Positions 1 to 6,533 of a stretch of 15,193 bases of DNA are shown piece after piece. This DNA comes from UBA4655 sp964585575. Its GTDB lineage: Bacteria > Planctomycetota > Planctomycetia > Pirellulales > UBA1268. The stretch is taken from NCBI GenBank assembly GCA_964585575.1, contig CAZPEM010000077.1, forward strand, positions 1-15,193, read 5' to 3'. Numbering within the stretch: position 1 is the stretch's first letter; the number at the start of each line of letters is the position of its first letter. A model generated the notes under the pieces. It worked only from the letters and a program-made list of their open reading frames with translations, had not been told where the DNA came from and made no database searches. The translations under genes were made by a program, and so were the position numbers.

Positions 1-1983
1 GCTCACCGGCCTCGGCATGACCGCCGCCGGCAGCGATCCCAGTGGCATCGGCTACACGAACCTCGAAACGCTCGACATCAAGCTCGGCAGCGGCGGCGAC
101 ACCTTCACGATCGCGGGCACCGCTGCCGCCGCGGCCACCACGCTCACCACGAACGCCGGCGACGACACCGTCACGGTCCAGTCCACCGGCGGCACGACAA
201 CGGTGAACACGAACGCCGGCAGTGACACCGTGCTCATCACCAGCACGGGTGCCGCCACGACGGTCAACACCGGCGACGATGCCGACACGGTGAACGTCCG
301 GGCGATCGGCGCCGCCACGACCGTGAACGCCGGCGACGACAACGACACGGTCAACATCGGCAGCCTGGCCCCGGCCGCCGGCGGCACCGTCAACGCGATC
401 ACCGCCCGGCTCTCGCTCGACGCCGGTGCCGGCACCGACACGCTGACTGTCGACGAGACCGGCGACACGGCGGCGAACACCGGCAGCCTCACCGCCACCG
501 AGCTCACCGGCCTCGGGATGACCGCCGGCATCGGCTACACGAACCTCGAAACCCTCGACATCAAGCTCGGCAGCGGCGGCGACACGTTCACGATCGCGGG
601 CACCGCCACCGGAGCGACCACCACGCTCACCACGAACGTCGGCGACGACACCATCACGATCGAGTCCACCGGCGGCACGACGACGGTGAACACGAACGCC
701 GGCAGCGACACCGTGCTCATCACCGGCACGGGCGCCGCCACGACGGTCACCACCGGCACGGACGCCGACACGGTCAACATCCAGGCGATCGGCGCCGCCA
801 CCACGGTCAACGTCGGCGACGGCAACGACACGGTCAACGTCGGCAGCCTCACCCCCGCCGCCGGCGGCACCGTCAACGCGATCGCCGCCCGGCTCACGCT
901 CGACGCCGGTGCCGGCACCGACACGCTGACCATCGACGACACGGCCGACACGGCTGGTGATACCGGCTCGCTCTCCGCCACCGACCTCACCGGGCTCGGC
1001 ATGATCGCCGCCGGCAGCGATCCCAGTGGCATCGGCTACGCCAACCTCGAAACCCTCGACATCAAGCTCGGTAGCGGCGGCGACACCTTCACGATCGCAG
1101 GCACCGCCACCGGAGCGACGACCACGCTCACGACGAACGCCGGCGACGACACCGTCACGATCGTGTCCACTGCCGGCACGACGACCGTCAACACGAACCT
1201 CGGCGCCGACACGGTGCTCATCAAGGGCACCGGTGCCGCCACCACGGTCAACACCAATGGCGACGCCGACACTGTCACGATCGAATCCACCGGCGGCGCG
1301 ACAAGCATCAACACCAACGGCGGCACCGACACGGTCAACGTCCTCGGCACCGGCGGCCCCACGACCATCAACACCGGCATCGACGCCGACACCGTGAATG
1401 TCCGGGCCGTTGGCGGCACGACCTCCGTGAACACCGGCGGCGGCGACGACACCCTCCACGTCGGCAGCCTCGCCCCGTCGGCCGGCGGCTCCGTGAACAC
1501 GATCGCAGCCCGACTCGTGATCGACGCGGGCATGGGAACCGACTCGCTCACGGTCGACGACGCGGCCGACTCGTCCGACAACGTGGGCAACCTCTCAGCC
1601 ACCGACATCACCGGCCTCGGCATGACCGCCGCCGGCAGCGACCCCAGCGGCATCGGCTACACCAGCGTCGAGGCAGTCACAATTGTCCTCGGCTCGGGTG
1701 GCGACTCGTTCATGATCACGGGCACGAAGGCCGGCTCGACCACGGTCAATACCAACGACGGCACCGACACGGTTCACATCCTCGCGATCGCCAGCACCAC
1801 CACCATCAGCACAGGCAACGACGCCGACACGGTCAACATCGGTAGCCTCGCACCGGCCATCGGCGGGACGATCAACGCGATCGCAGCCCGGCTCACGCTC
1901 GACACCGGTGCCGGCGGCGACAGCCTGCGCGTTGATGACTCGGGGGATCCGACGGCAAACGCTGGCGTGCTCTCGGCGACCGA
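1..1983 (+). repeat. Tandem coding repeats: four long units made of 60-bp rungs
   Basis: The (L/I)TGLG motif recurs at about nt 1, 502, 985, 1606 and 1984, giving units of 501, 483, 621 and 378 bp. Inside each unit are head-to-tail 60-bp (20-residue) rungs: four at 137-376, four at 620-859, six at 1121-1480 and two at 1739-1858. Unit 3 exceeds unit 1 by exactly 120 bp (two rungs). Unit 4 is two rungs plus one codon shorter than unit 1. Unit 2 is 18 bp shorter because it lacks six residues of the linker (AAGSDP). Units 1-3 remain very similar at the DNA level, which points to fairly recent duplication or ongoing recombination. Confidence 0.85.
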
Positions 1984-3658
1984 CATCACCGGCCTCGGCA
2001 CGTCCGCAGGCATCGGCTACGCGGGCGTCGAGACCCTCAATCTCTCCCTCGGGTCGGGCGGCTCCCGACTCGACATCACCTCGACCGGGAAATCCTCGGT
2101 GACGTCGGTGTTCGGCGGCGTCTCCAACGACACGTTCACGGTCACCGAGGGGGGCCTGACCCGTGGCATCGCCGGCCGCCTCGTGATCGACGCCCGCGGC
2201 GGAGCGGGCAACCGCCTCATCATCGACGATTCAGCCTCGACCGATGCCGAGGCCGTGACACTCACCGCAGCGAGCCTCACGGGCCTTTCCGGTGGTACGG
2301 CAAGGATCGACTACGCCGCCACAGGCGGGAGCTTCAACAACGCTGCTGGTGACGGGATCCTCATCGAGGGGAGCCGCGCCGCCGGCACGTTCAACGTCGC
2401 GAGCACGCTCGCCGGCAGTTCGACGACGCTTGTCGGCGGGCCTGCCGGCGAGACCGTTCTCCTGGGTGGATCTTCGGCTGGCGGAATCAACCGCGCGGCG
2501 GCCGTCCGTCCCCGGGCGACCACCGCCGGCCAGACACTCACCGGCATCCTCGGGCCGCTCATCCTGAGGAGTGACGGCGGCCGGCTCGCGATCACGCTCG
2601 ACAACTCGGGAGACACGATCGGCAGGAACGCGCTGCTCGACACGGCGATCGTCGGCTCGGAGACGTTCGGCCGGCTCAGCGGCCTTGGCAACGCTGCGAC
2701 CGTCTCCTGGGTGTTGTCTGGCACGAACAGGGCAAGCCAGGTCGCCAGCGTCGTGATCAAGGGGGGTGATGGCAACAACACCATCACCGTCAACCAGGCC
2801 CATCCGGTCGGCACATCGGCCATTCCCGTCAGCTACCGGATCGAGGCGGGCTCCGGTGCCGACACGCTCGTGCTCGAGCAGGCGATCCCGGGCACCCCCT
2901 TCAGCGGCTCGAACTTTACGAATTTCAGAGCCCCGAACGCCAACAACATCTGGCTCCTCGAAGGGCCCAACAAGGGCTCGGTGGCTGGCTTCAATTTCGA
3001 GTCGAACCGCGCCCAAAACCTCCGCGGCGGAAGCCAGCGGGACGTGTTCCGCTTCGTTTCCGCGGCCGCCTCCGTGACCGGCAGCCTGGACGGGGGCGGC
3101 GGACCGAACTGGCTCGATTACTCACTGATGACCACGCCGATGACCGTCAACCTCGGCTCCGGCGTCGTCTCGCTCGTTGACGGGCGGGTCGAGCGGGTCG
3201 ACAACGCGATCGGCAGTGCGGCCGGCTCCAACCGCATCTACGGAACGGCGGCTGGCGGCGTGCTCGTCGGGCAGTCCGGATACAACCTGCTGCAGGCAGG
3301 CGCTGGCCGCACGATCCTCATCGGCGGCACCGGCCTCAACACGCTCACCGGCGGCACGAGTGATGACATCATCATCGACGGCACCACACGCTTTGACTCC
3401 AACTACGACGCCTTGGATCATTTCCGGGGCGTCTGGCAGGCGGGTGGCCAGCCCTTCAAAGCTCGTGTCGCGACGCTGCAGGACGTCCGGGCTCCCTGGC
3501 ATCTGAAGACCGGCACGACCGTCGTGCTGAATCCTCCCGGCAAAACGGGCACGACACCCCGCGTGCTCGTCGGCAACGGCGGCGCCACCTGGTACTTCAC
3601 GACGAATGCCACCAGGATCGCCTCGTTCAAGAAGAGAACGGACCAGTTGACCCGCTGA
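2..3658 (+). CDS. Giant Asp/Gly/Thr-rich beta-repeat protein, 5'-truncated
   Basis: The reading frame is open from the first base and starts inside a repeat (LTGLGM), so the real start lies upstream; about 1219 residues are visible. The first two thirds are long repeat units built of 20-residue rungs of the form TTVNTNxGxDTVxIxxTGxA, separated by conserved linkers (GIGYTNLETLDIKLGSGGD and LDAGAGTDTLTVDD). Regular Asp/Gly/Asn-rich rungs of this kind suggest a beta-solenoid that may bind calcium. After about nt 1984 the repeats decay. The C-terminus has an RTX-like stretch (IGGTGLNTLTGGTSDD) followed by TTRFDSNYDALDHFRGVW, which resembles the ends of planctomycete hemolysin-type repeat proteins. 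I see no cysteine and no enzymatic motif. An extracellular adhesin or surface-layer role is inference only. The outer-membrane barrel gene follows 150 bp downstream on the same strand; the gap contains a short tandem of GCGGTCGCA (3692-3709). Confidence 0.85.
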   Translation, partial: LTGLGMTAAGSDPSGIGYTNLETLDIKLGSGGDTFTIAGTAAAAATTLTTNAGDDTVTVQSTGGTTTVNTNAGSDTVLITSTGAATTVNTGDDADTVNVRAIGAATTVNAGDDNDTVNIGSLAPAAGGTVNAITARLSLDAGAGTDTLTVDETGDTAANTGSLTATELTGLGMTAGIGYTNLETLDIKLGSGGDTFTIAGTATGATTTLTTNVGDDTITIESTGGTTTVNTNAGSDTVLITGTGAATTVTTGTDADTVNIQAIGAATTVNVGDGNDTVNVGSLTPAAGGTVNAIAARLTLDAGAGTDTLTIDDTADTAGDTGSLSATDLTGLGMIAAGSDPSGIGYANLETLDIKLGSGGDTFTIAGTATGATTTLTTNAGDDTVTIVSTAGTTTVNTNLGADTVLIKGTGAATTVNTNGDADTVTIESTGGATSINTNGGTDTVNVLGTGGPTTINTGIDADTVNVRAVGGTTSVNTGGGDDTLHVGSLAPSAGGSVNTIAARLVIDAGMGTDSLTVDDAADSSDNVGNLSATDITGLGMTAAGSDPSGIGYTSVEAVTIVLGSGGDSFMITGTKAGSTTVNTNDGTDTVHILAIASTTTISTGNDADTVNIGSLAPAIGGTINAIAARLTLDTGAGGDSLRVDDSGDPTANAGVLSATDITGLGTSAGIGYAGVETLNLSLGSGGSRLDITSTGKSSVTSVFGGVSNDTFTVTEGGLTRGIAGRLVIDARGGAGNRLIIDDSASTDAEAVTLTAASLTGLSGGTARIDYAATGGSFNNAAGDGILIEGSRAAGTFNVASTLAGSSTTLVGGPAGETVLLGGSSAGGINRAAAVRPRATTAGQTLTGILGPLILRSDGGRLAITLDNSGDTIGRNALLDTAIVGSETFGRLSGLGNAATVSWVLSGTNRASQVASVVIKGGDGNNTITVNQAHPVGTSAIPVSYRIEAGSGADTLVLEQAIPGTPFSGSNFTNFRAPNANNIWLLEGPNKGSVAGFNFESNRAQNLRGGSQRDVFRFVSAAASVTGSLDGGGGPNWLDYSLMTTPMTVNLGSGVVSLVDGRVERVDNAIGSAAGSNRIYGTAAGGVLVGQSGYNLLQAGAGRTILIGGTGLNTLTGGTSDDIIIDGTTRFDSNYDALDHFRGVWQAGGQPFKARVATLQDVRAPWHLKTGTTVVLNPPGKTGTTPRVLVGNGGATWYFTTNATRIASFKKRTDQLTR

Positions 3659-3808
3659 TGGCGGTTACAGGGCGGGCCGACCTCTCCCATCGCGGTCGCA
3701 GCGGTCGCAGCGGTTGTTGGCACGCGGGGACGGTGGGCGAATCCGGGATCACGGCCACGACGATGACTCCCAAGAAGGTCTTTGGCTGGAGTCTCCCGGG
3801 ATCGTCGA

Positions 3809-4516
3809 ATGCGGTTCGTCGCCTTGACCTTGCTGGTGCTCTGGCCGCTCGCGGCGACAGCCGGTGATTCGCTCGAGGCGGCGCTCGGCGTCGAGCGACA
3901 GCCGACTTTCTACCTGTCGAGCATCGTCGGCGGCTCATTCGCCACGATCACCCAGCCGGAGCTCCCTCCGGGCTCTCCGGCGATCGGCAACCAGCCTCTC
4001 GCCACGGGCGGCTTCGCGGCCGGACTGTCGTTCGACCGTCCGGGCGGCAGCTTGCGGCTCGAGTTCGAGGGCCGTTCGCGAGAAAAAATACAGTTTGCCG
4101 ACTTCGACCCATTCGTCGGATCACTCACGCAAGGAGCCGACGACGGCTGGTCGGGCATGGTCAACCTCTGGCGGCAGCTCGACTTCGGAGACCGTCTGGG
4201 TGGATACTTTGGCGCTGGCATCGGCGCCGGCGGCTACCGCTACTTCTTCGAGGGCCAGTCTCCCGGGGCGACGGTCTCGGGAAGCACGGGCATCACGTCA
4301 TTCGCATGGCAGGCCGGCGGCGGCCTGACCTGGAAGCTCTCGGAACGGATGGAGCTGGACGTCGGCTACCGCTTTTTCGAGATCGCCCCTGGCGAGGCCG
4401 AGCTCATCGTGACCACGCCTACGGGAACCATCCGGGACGAGGTGAACACCGCCTTCAGCGCGAGTGAAGTGCTGGTCACGCTCCGCATCTACGAGCCATT
4501 CCGAGCCATGCGTTAG
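3809..4516 (+). CDS. Small outer-membrane beta-barrel protein
   Basis: This is a protein of 235 residues from ATG 3809. An in-frame TTG at 3782 would add nine residues (MAGVSRDRR) in front of the signal peptide, so I prefer the ATG. Residues 1-18 form a typical signal peptide (MRFVALTLLVLWPLAATA) with a predicted cut after ATA. The mature part alternates polar and aromatic or aliphatic residues with glycine turns, for example GGYFGAGIGAGGYRYFF, FAWQAGGGLTWKLS and MELDVGYRFFEI. This is the pattern of eight-stranded OmpA/OmpW/Opa-like barrels. The last strand (VLVTLRIYEPF) ends close to the C-terminus with an aromatic residue. No ligand or enzymatic function can be read from it. No strong Shine-Dalgarno sequence is visible. 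It may share a transcript with the repeat-protein gene upstream. Confidence 0.75.
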   Translation: MRFVALTLLVLWPLAATAGDSLEAALGVERQPTFYLSSIVGGSFATITQPELPPGSPAIGNQPLATGGFAAGLSFDRPGGSLRLEFEGRSREKIQFADFDPFVGSLTQGADDGWSGMVNLWRQLDFGDRLGGYFGAGIGAGGYRYFFEGQSPGATVSGSTGITSFAWQAGGGLTWKLSERMELDVGYRFFEIAPGEAELIVTTPTGTIRDEVNTAFSASEVLVTLRIYEPFRAMR

Positions 4517-4561
4517 CCGCCCCGGACCGCGACCCGTGGCACCACAAGTGCTTTCAAAACG

Positions 4562-4573
4562 GGTGCTAGCACC
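4562..4573. promoter_or_regulatory. Perfect 12-bp palindrome
   Basis: GGTGCTAGCACC equals its own reverse complement and has no spacer, which fits a site for a dimeric DNA-binding protein better than an RNA hairpin. It lies 46 bp after the outer-membrane protein stop codon and just left of two more dyads. The regulator is unknown. Confidence 0.35.
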
Positions 4574-4580
4574 GTATCTA

Positions 4581-4604
4581 GTGGTCGCGGCGGCCACCGA
4601 CCAC
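4581..4604. promoter_or_regulatory. Inverted repeat with 7-bp arms and 10-nt loop
   Basis: GTGGTCG (4581-4587) is complementary to CGACCAC (4598-4604). It could be an mRNA hairpin closing the outer-membrane protein transcript, but no T run follows on the plus strand (AAAATC follows). On the minus strand the hairpin would be preceded, not followed, by the T run. A simple terminator is therefore not supported. Confidence 0.35.
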
Positions 4605-4612
4605 AAAATCCG

Positions 4613-4626
4613 CGCAACCGGTTGCG
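4613..4626. promoter_or_regulatory. Perfect 14-bp palindrome, LacI-family-like operator
   Basis: CGCAACCGGTTGCG is a perfect palindrome centred on CpG. Operators of LacI/GalR-family repressors are typically palindromes of this length with a central CG and half-sites like this one. The assignment is by resemblance only. No LacI-family gene is in the window. The nearest downstream plus-strand gene is the amidotransferase-like CDS, about 330 bp away. Confidence 0.4.
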
Positions 4627-4861
4627 TTTGCCGAATGCCCCCCTACTCTCTCGGCCAGCTCGAACGACGGAATGGTTCGCGGCGGCCGATCGAGGCCGCT
4701 TCGACCCGGTGCCAGGAGGGCATCCGACCGGCGTGAGGCTTTGCGAAAAAGCGGGTCGTCAAGGATGGCGGCCGAAGGGTTGGATGGTTCGACGGGTTCG
4801 CTGAAAGGCGGCTCACCGGCGAACGTTCATTCTCGCTCCGCTTTCTCGCGGTGCCCACGGC

Positions 4862-4972
4862 ATGCGGCGGCCCGACTGGATCCTCGCCGGGGGCTTTTTC
4901 GGCCTCCTCGTCGCCGGGTCAGATGATGACACCCACGTGTCGGGAGGATACGCATGGCCGCCAAGCCCCTGA
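4862..4972 (+). CDS. Possible small 36-residue hydrophobic ORF
   Basis: The frame starts at ATG 4862 (MRRPDWILAGGFFGLLVAG...) and stops at TGA 4970-4972, overlapping the start of the amidotransferase-like gene by 19 bp in another frame. It has a positively charged start, a hydrophobic stretch (WILAGGFFGLLVAG) and an acidic DDD after it, like a tiny membrane peptide. Third codon positions are mostly G or C, as expected for a gene in this genome, but the background is GC-rich anyway. No Shine-Dalgarno sequence is evident. It could be a leader peptide translationally coupled to the next gene, or chance. Confidence 0.2.
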   Translation: MRRPDWILAGGFFGLLVAGSDDDTHVSGGYAWPPSP

Positions 4973-5700
4973 TCGGCATCAACATGGATTACCGAGCCAC
5001 CCGCAAGGAGCACGACGCACTGTCGTTCGTGGCCGCCGGCTACTACGACGGCATCATCGCTTCGGGCGGCATCCCGGTGATCCTGCCCCCGATCGCCGAT
5101 GAGGAGGATCTCTCGCGGCTGCTCGACATGCTCGACGGTGTTGTGCTCGTCGGCGGCTCCGACCTCGATCCCCGCCGCGACGGCTACATGCCGCATCCGG
5201 CCGTCCGCCCGATGGAGGCCCGCCGCGAGGACTTCGACCGCATGCTCGCCCGACAGGTCTGCGCCCGCCACATGCCAGTGCTCGGCATCGGCGCCGGCAT
5301 GCAGCTGCTGAACATCACCGAGGGGGGCACGCTCTTCCTCCACATCCCCGAGGATCTGCCGAAAGCGATCCCCCACAAGGACCCGCTCGACCCTGCCCAC
5401 CGGCACGGCCTCGAGGTCGTCGCCGGCACCGTGATGGAACGGGTTTACGGCGACGGCGAACTGCGGGTGAACAGCATGCACCACATGGCGATCGACGACG
5501 TCGCCGAGAGTTTCCGGGTTTCGGCGAGGGCGCCTGACGGCGTGATCGAGGCGATCGAGAGCAACGACGACTCGTGGGTCGCCATCGGGACCCAGTTTCA
5601 CCCCGAGGCGGGAAGCGCCTCGGCCCTCGACGTGAAGATCTTCGAGGAGTTCGTCATCGCCATCACCGGCGTCGTGCCGGAGGTCAGGATGGTCGCGTGA
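4954..5700 (+). CDS. Class I glutamine amidotransferase-like protein (peptidase C26), nucleophile missing
   Basis: This protein of 248 residues has the fold signature of the gamma-glutamyl-GABA hydrolase (PuuD) group: IGINMDY near the N-terminus, GVVLVGGSDLDP (residues 62-73), the elbow region PVLGIGAGMQLLN (108-120), NSMHHMAIDD (173-182) and GTQFHPE (212-218) with the expected catalytic His216 and Glu218. In active members the elbow reads G-I-C-R-G. Here the cysteine position, residue 113, is glycine (GGC, 5290-5292), and the neighbouring Arg is Ala. The only nearby cysteine, Cys103, sits before the strand and is not in the elbow. Classical thioester hydrolysis is therefore unlikely, and a binding or other role is possible. 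The rest is intact and full length, so this does not look like decay. GGGAGGA lies just upstream of ATG 4954 and supports the start. The 3' end overlaps the convergent methyltransferase gene by 17 bp. Confidence 0.85.
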   Translation: MAAKPLIGINMDYRATRKEHDALSFVAAGYYDGIIASGGIPVILPPIADEEDLSRLLDMLDGVVLVGGSDLDPRRDGYMPHPAVRPMEARREDFDRMLARQVCARHMPVLGIGAGMQLLNITEGGTLFLHIPEDLPKAIPHKDPLDPAHRHGLEVVAGTVMERVYGDGELRVNSMHHMAIDDVAESFRVSARAPDGVIEAIESNDDSWVAIGTQFHPEAGSASALDVKIFEEFVIAITGVVPEVRMVA

Positions 5701-6346
5701 CTTTGAAGACTTCGATGCTGGGTCCGTCGGTCGCGGCATGCGGCCGACGGGCCGGCATTCTCTCCACGGCAAGGCCGATCCGCTCGCAAGCGTCGGGGAA
5801 ATGTGCGGCGGCCGCCCTGCCCGGGTCGGCGACGAGCGCGATTCCACCGCTCGAGATCGAGCGATCGATCACCGCCGCGAGCGCCGCTGGGTGGTGCCGC
5901 TCGTAGAGCACGTCGGCGGCGAGCACGCGGTCGAACCGACCGAGATCCGCCGGGGGATCCCGCCAGTCGACGACCCTCACCTCGGGCGACGGAAGACGGT
6001 TCTTGGCGGCGTTGTAGGCGACCCCCTCCAGGGCCGCCAGTTCGTAGTCGCTCGCGACGACCCGGAATCCCTGCCGAGCCGCCACGAGCGAGGGCAGCCC
6101 GAGACCGCAGCCGAGCTCCAGGAGCGTGAGTCCCCGGCCATCCACGCCGGCGATATCCTCAGCCAGCACGAGCGCCGACTCCCAGACGTCGGCCCAATAG
6201 GGAATCCGCTCGTCGCGGTCGAACTCCGCGAGGTCGATGAGGGCCTCCATGTCCGGCGGTCGCCAGACGTCGATAACGCCTCCGGGGAGGTCGATCCTGC
6301 GGAGCACCGGCTGGAATCTCCCGTAGCCTCTTCCCTCGTCTGGCAT
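5684..6346 (-). CDS. SAM-dependent methyltransferase, METTL / Methyltransf_16-like (possible protein lysine methyltransferase)
   Basis: This protein of 220 residues is a class I Rossmann methyltransferase. PYWADVWESA (49-58) precedes SAM motif I, LLELGCGLGLPS (75-86). An acidic residue ends strand 2 (VVASD, Asp100), followed by ALEGVAYNAAKN, then VVDWRD (125-130), ADVLYE (144-149) and a late DPGR (174-177). The combination of PYWADVW, ADVLYE and DPGR recalls the METTL/FAM86 lysine methyltransferases, especially the ETF-beta methyltransferase (METTL20) and its bacterial homologues. That substrate is an inference, and no ETF gene lies nearby. The start at 6346 is supported by AAGGAGAG about six bases upstream on the minus strand. 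The gene is divergent from glgB across 187 bp, which contains a weak broken dyad (6375-6401) and no promoter I would defend. Its stop lies inside the end of the amidotransferase-like gene. Confidence 0.8.
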   Translation of the reverse strand: MPDEGRGYGRFQPVLRRIDLPGGVIDVWRPPDMEALIDLAEFDRDERIPYWADVWESALVLAEDIAGVDGRGLTLLELGCGLGLPSLVAARQGFRVVASDYELAALEGVAYNAAKNRLPSPEVRVVDWRDPPADLGRFDRVLAADVLYERHHPAALAAVIDRSISSGGIALVADPGRAAAAHFPDACERIGLAVERMPARRPHAATDGPSIEVFKVTRPS

Positions 6347-6533
6347 CGACTCTCCTTCAACTCGTGGTCCCTACAGTCCGCACAAGACGTGCGACAGGAC
6401 TCGGGCCGGCCGGGGACGATACCATGAAGGTCGGTCGCACGCCCCCCCGGTCGAATCCACCGATGCCCGCTGCCGATATCCAACGTCGAAGAGGCACGGA
6501 TGGTTCCGCGTCGCTCTGCTGGTCTTTTCACGC

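Larger units (their letters stand above)
4517..4953. other. 437-bp intergenic region with clustered dyads, no secure gene
   Basis: The left part (4562-4626) holds three inverted repeats listed separately. A further perfect 6-bp stem, GCGGCC/GGCCGC, with a GATCGA loop lies at 4682-4699. The stretch 4895-4899 is a T5 run after a G-rich segment, but I could not fold a convincing terminator with it. Short open frames here (for example 4672-4926 on the plus strand and 4643-4858 on the minus strand) are Arg/Ser/Pro-rich and look non-coding. The only one with some coding character is 4862-4972. I see no clear sigma-70 promoter. The region could be a regulatory leader, a small RNA or a genome-wide dispersed repeat; the sequence alone does not decide. 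Confidence 0.5.

Noticed and set aside
52..1653. Long minus-strand open frames across the repeat array (Val/Ser/Pro-rich, three in a row).
   Set aside because: They mirror the tandem repeats of the plus-strand gene, have monotonous composition and resemble no known family; they arise from GC-rich repetitive coding DNA.
137..1858. CRISPR array, because of regularly spaced 60-bp repeats.
   Set aside because: The repeats are continuous in-frame coding rungs with no unique spacers and encode a periodic protein.
3658..3867. ORF starting at the stop of the giant protein (ATGA overlap), 69 codons.
   Set aside because: It runs out of frame into the signal peptide region of the outer-membrane protein gene, has no recognisable features and no support beyond the overlap.
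4868..4899. Intrinsic terminator ending in TTTTT at 4895-4899.
   Set aside because: The pairing of GCCCG with the downstream G-run needs internal bulges, and the site lies 55 bp upstream of a gene start with no supported gene before it.
4813..5847. 344-codon minus-strand open frame opposite the amidotransferase-like gene.
   Set aside because: Its composition (Asp/His/Val/Gly-rich without a pattern) is typical of antisense of a GC-rich gene; the plus strand has family motifs and a ribosome binding site.
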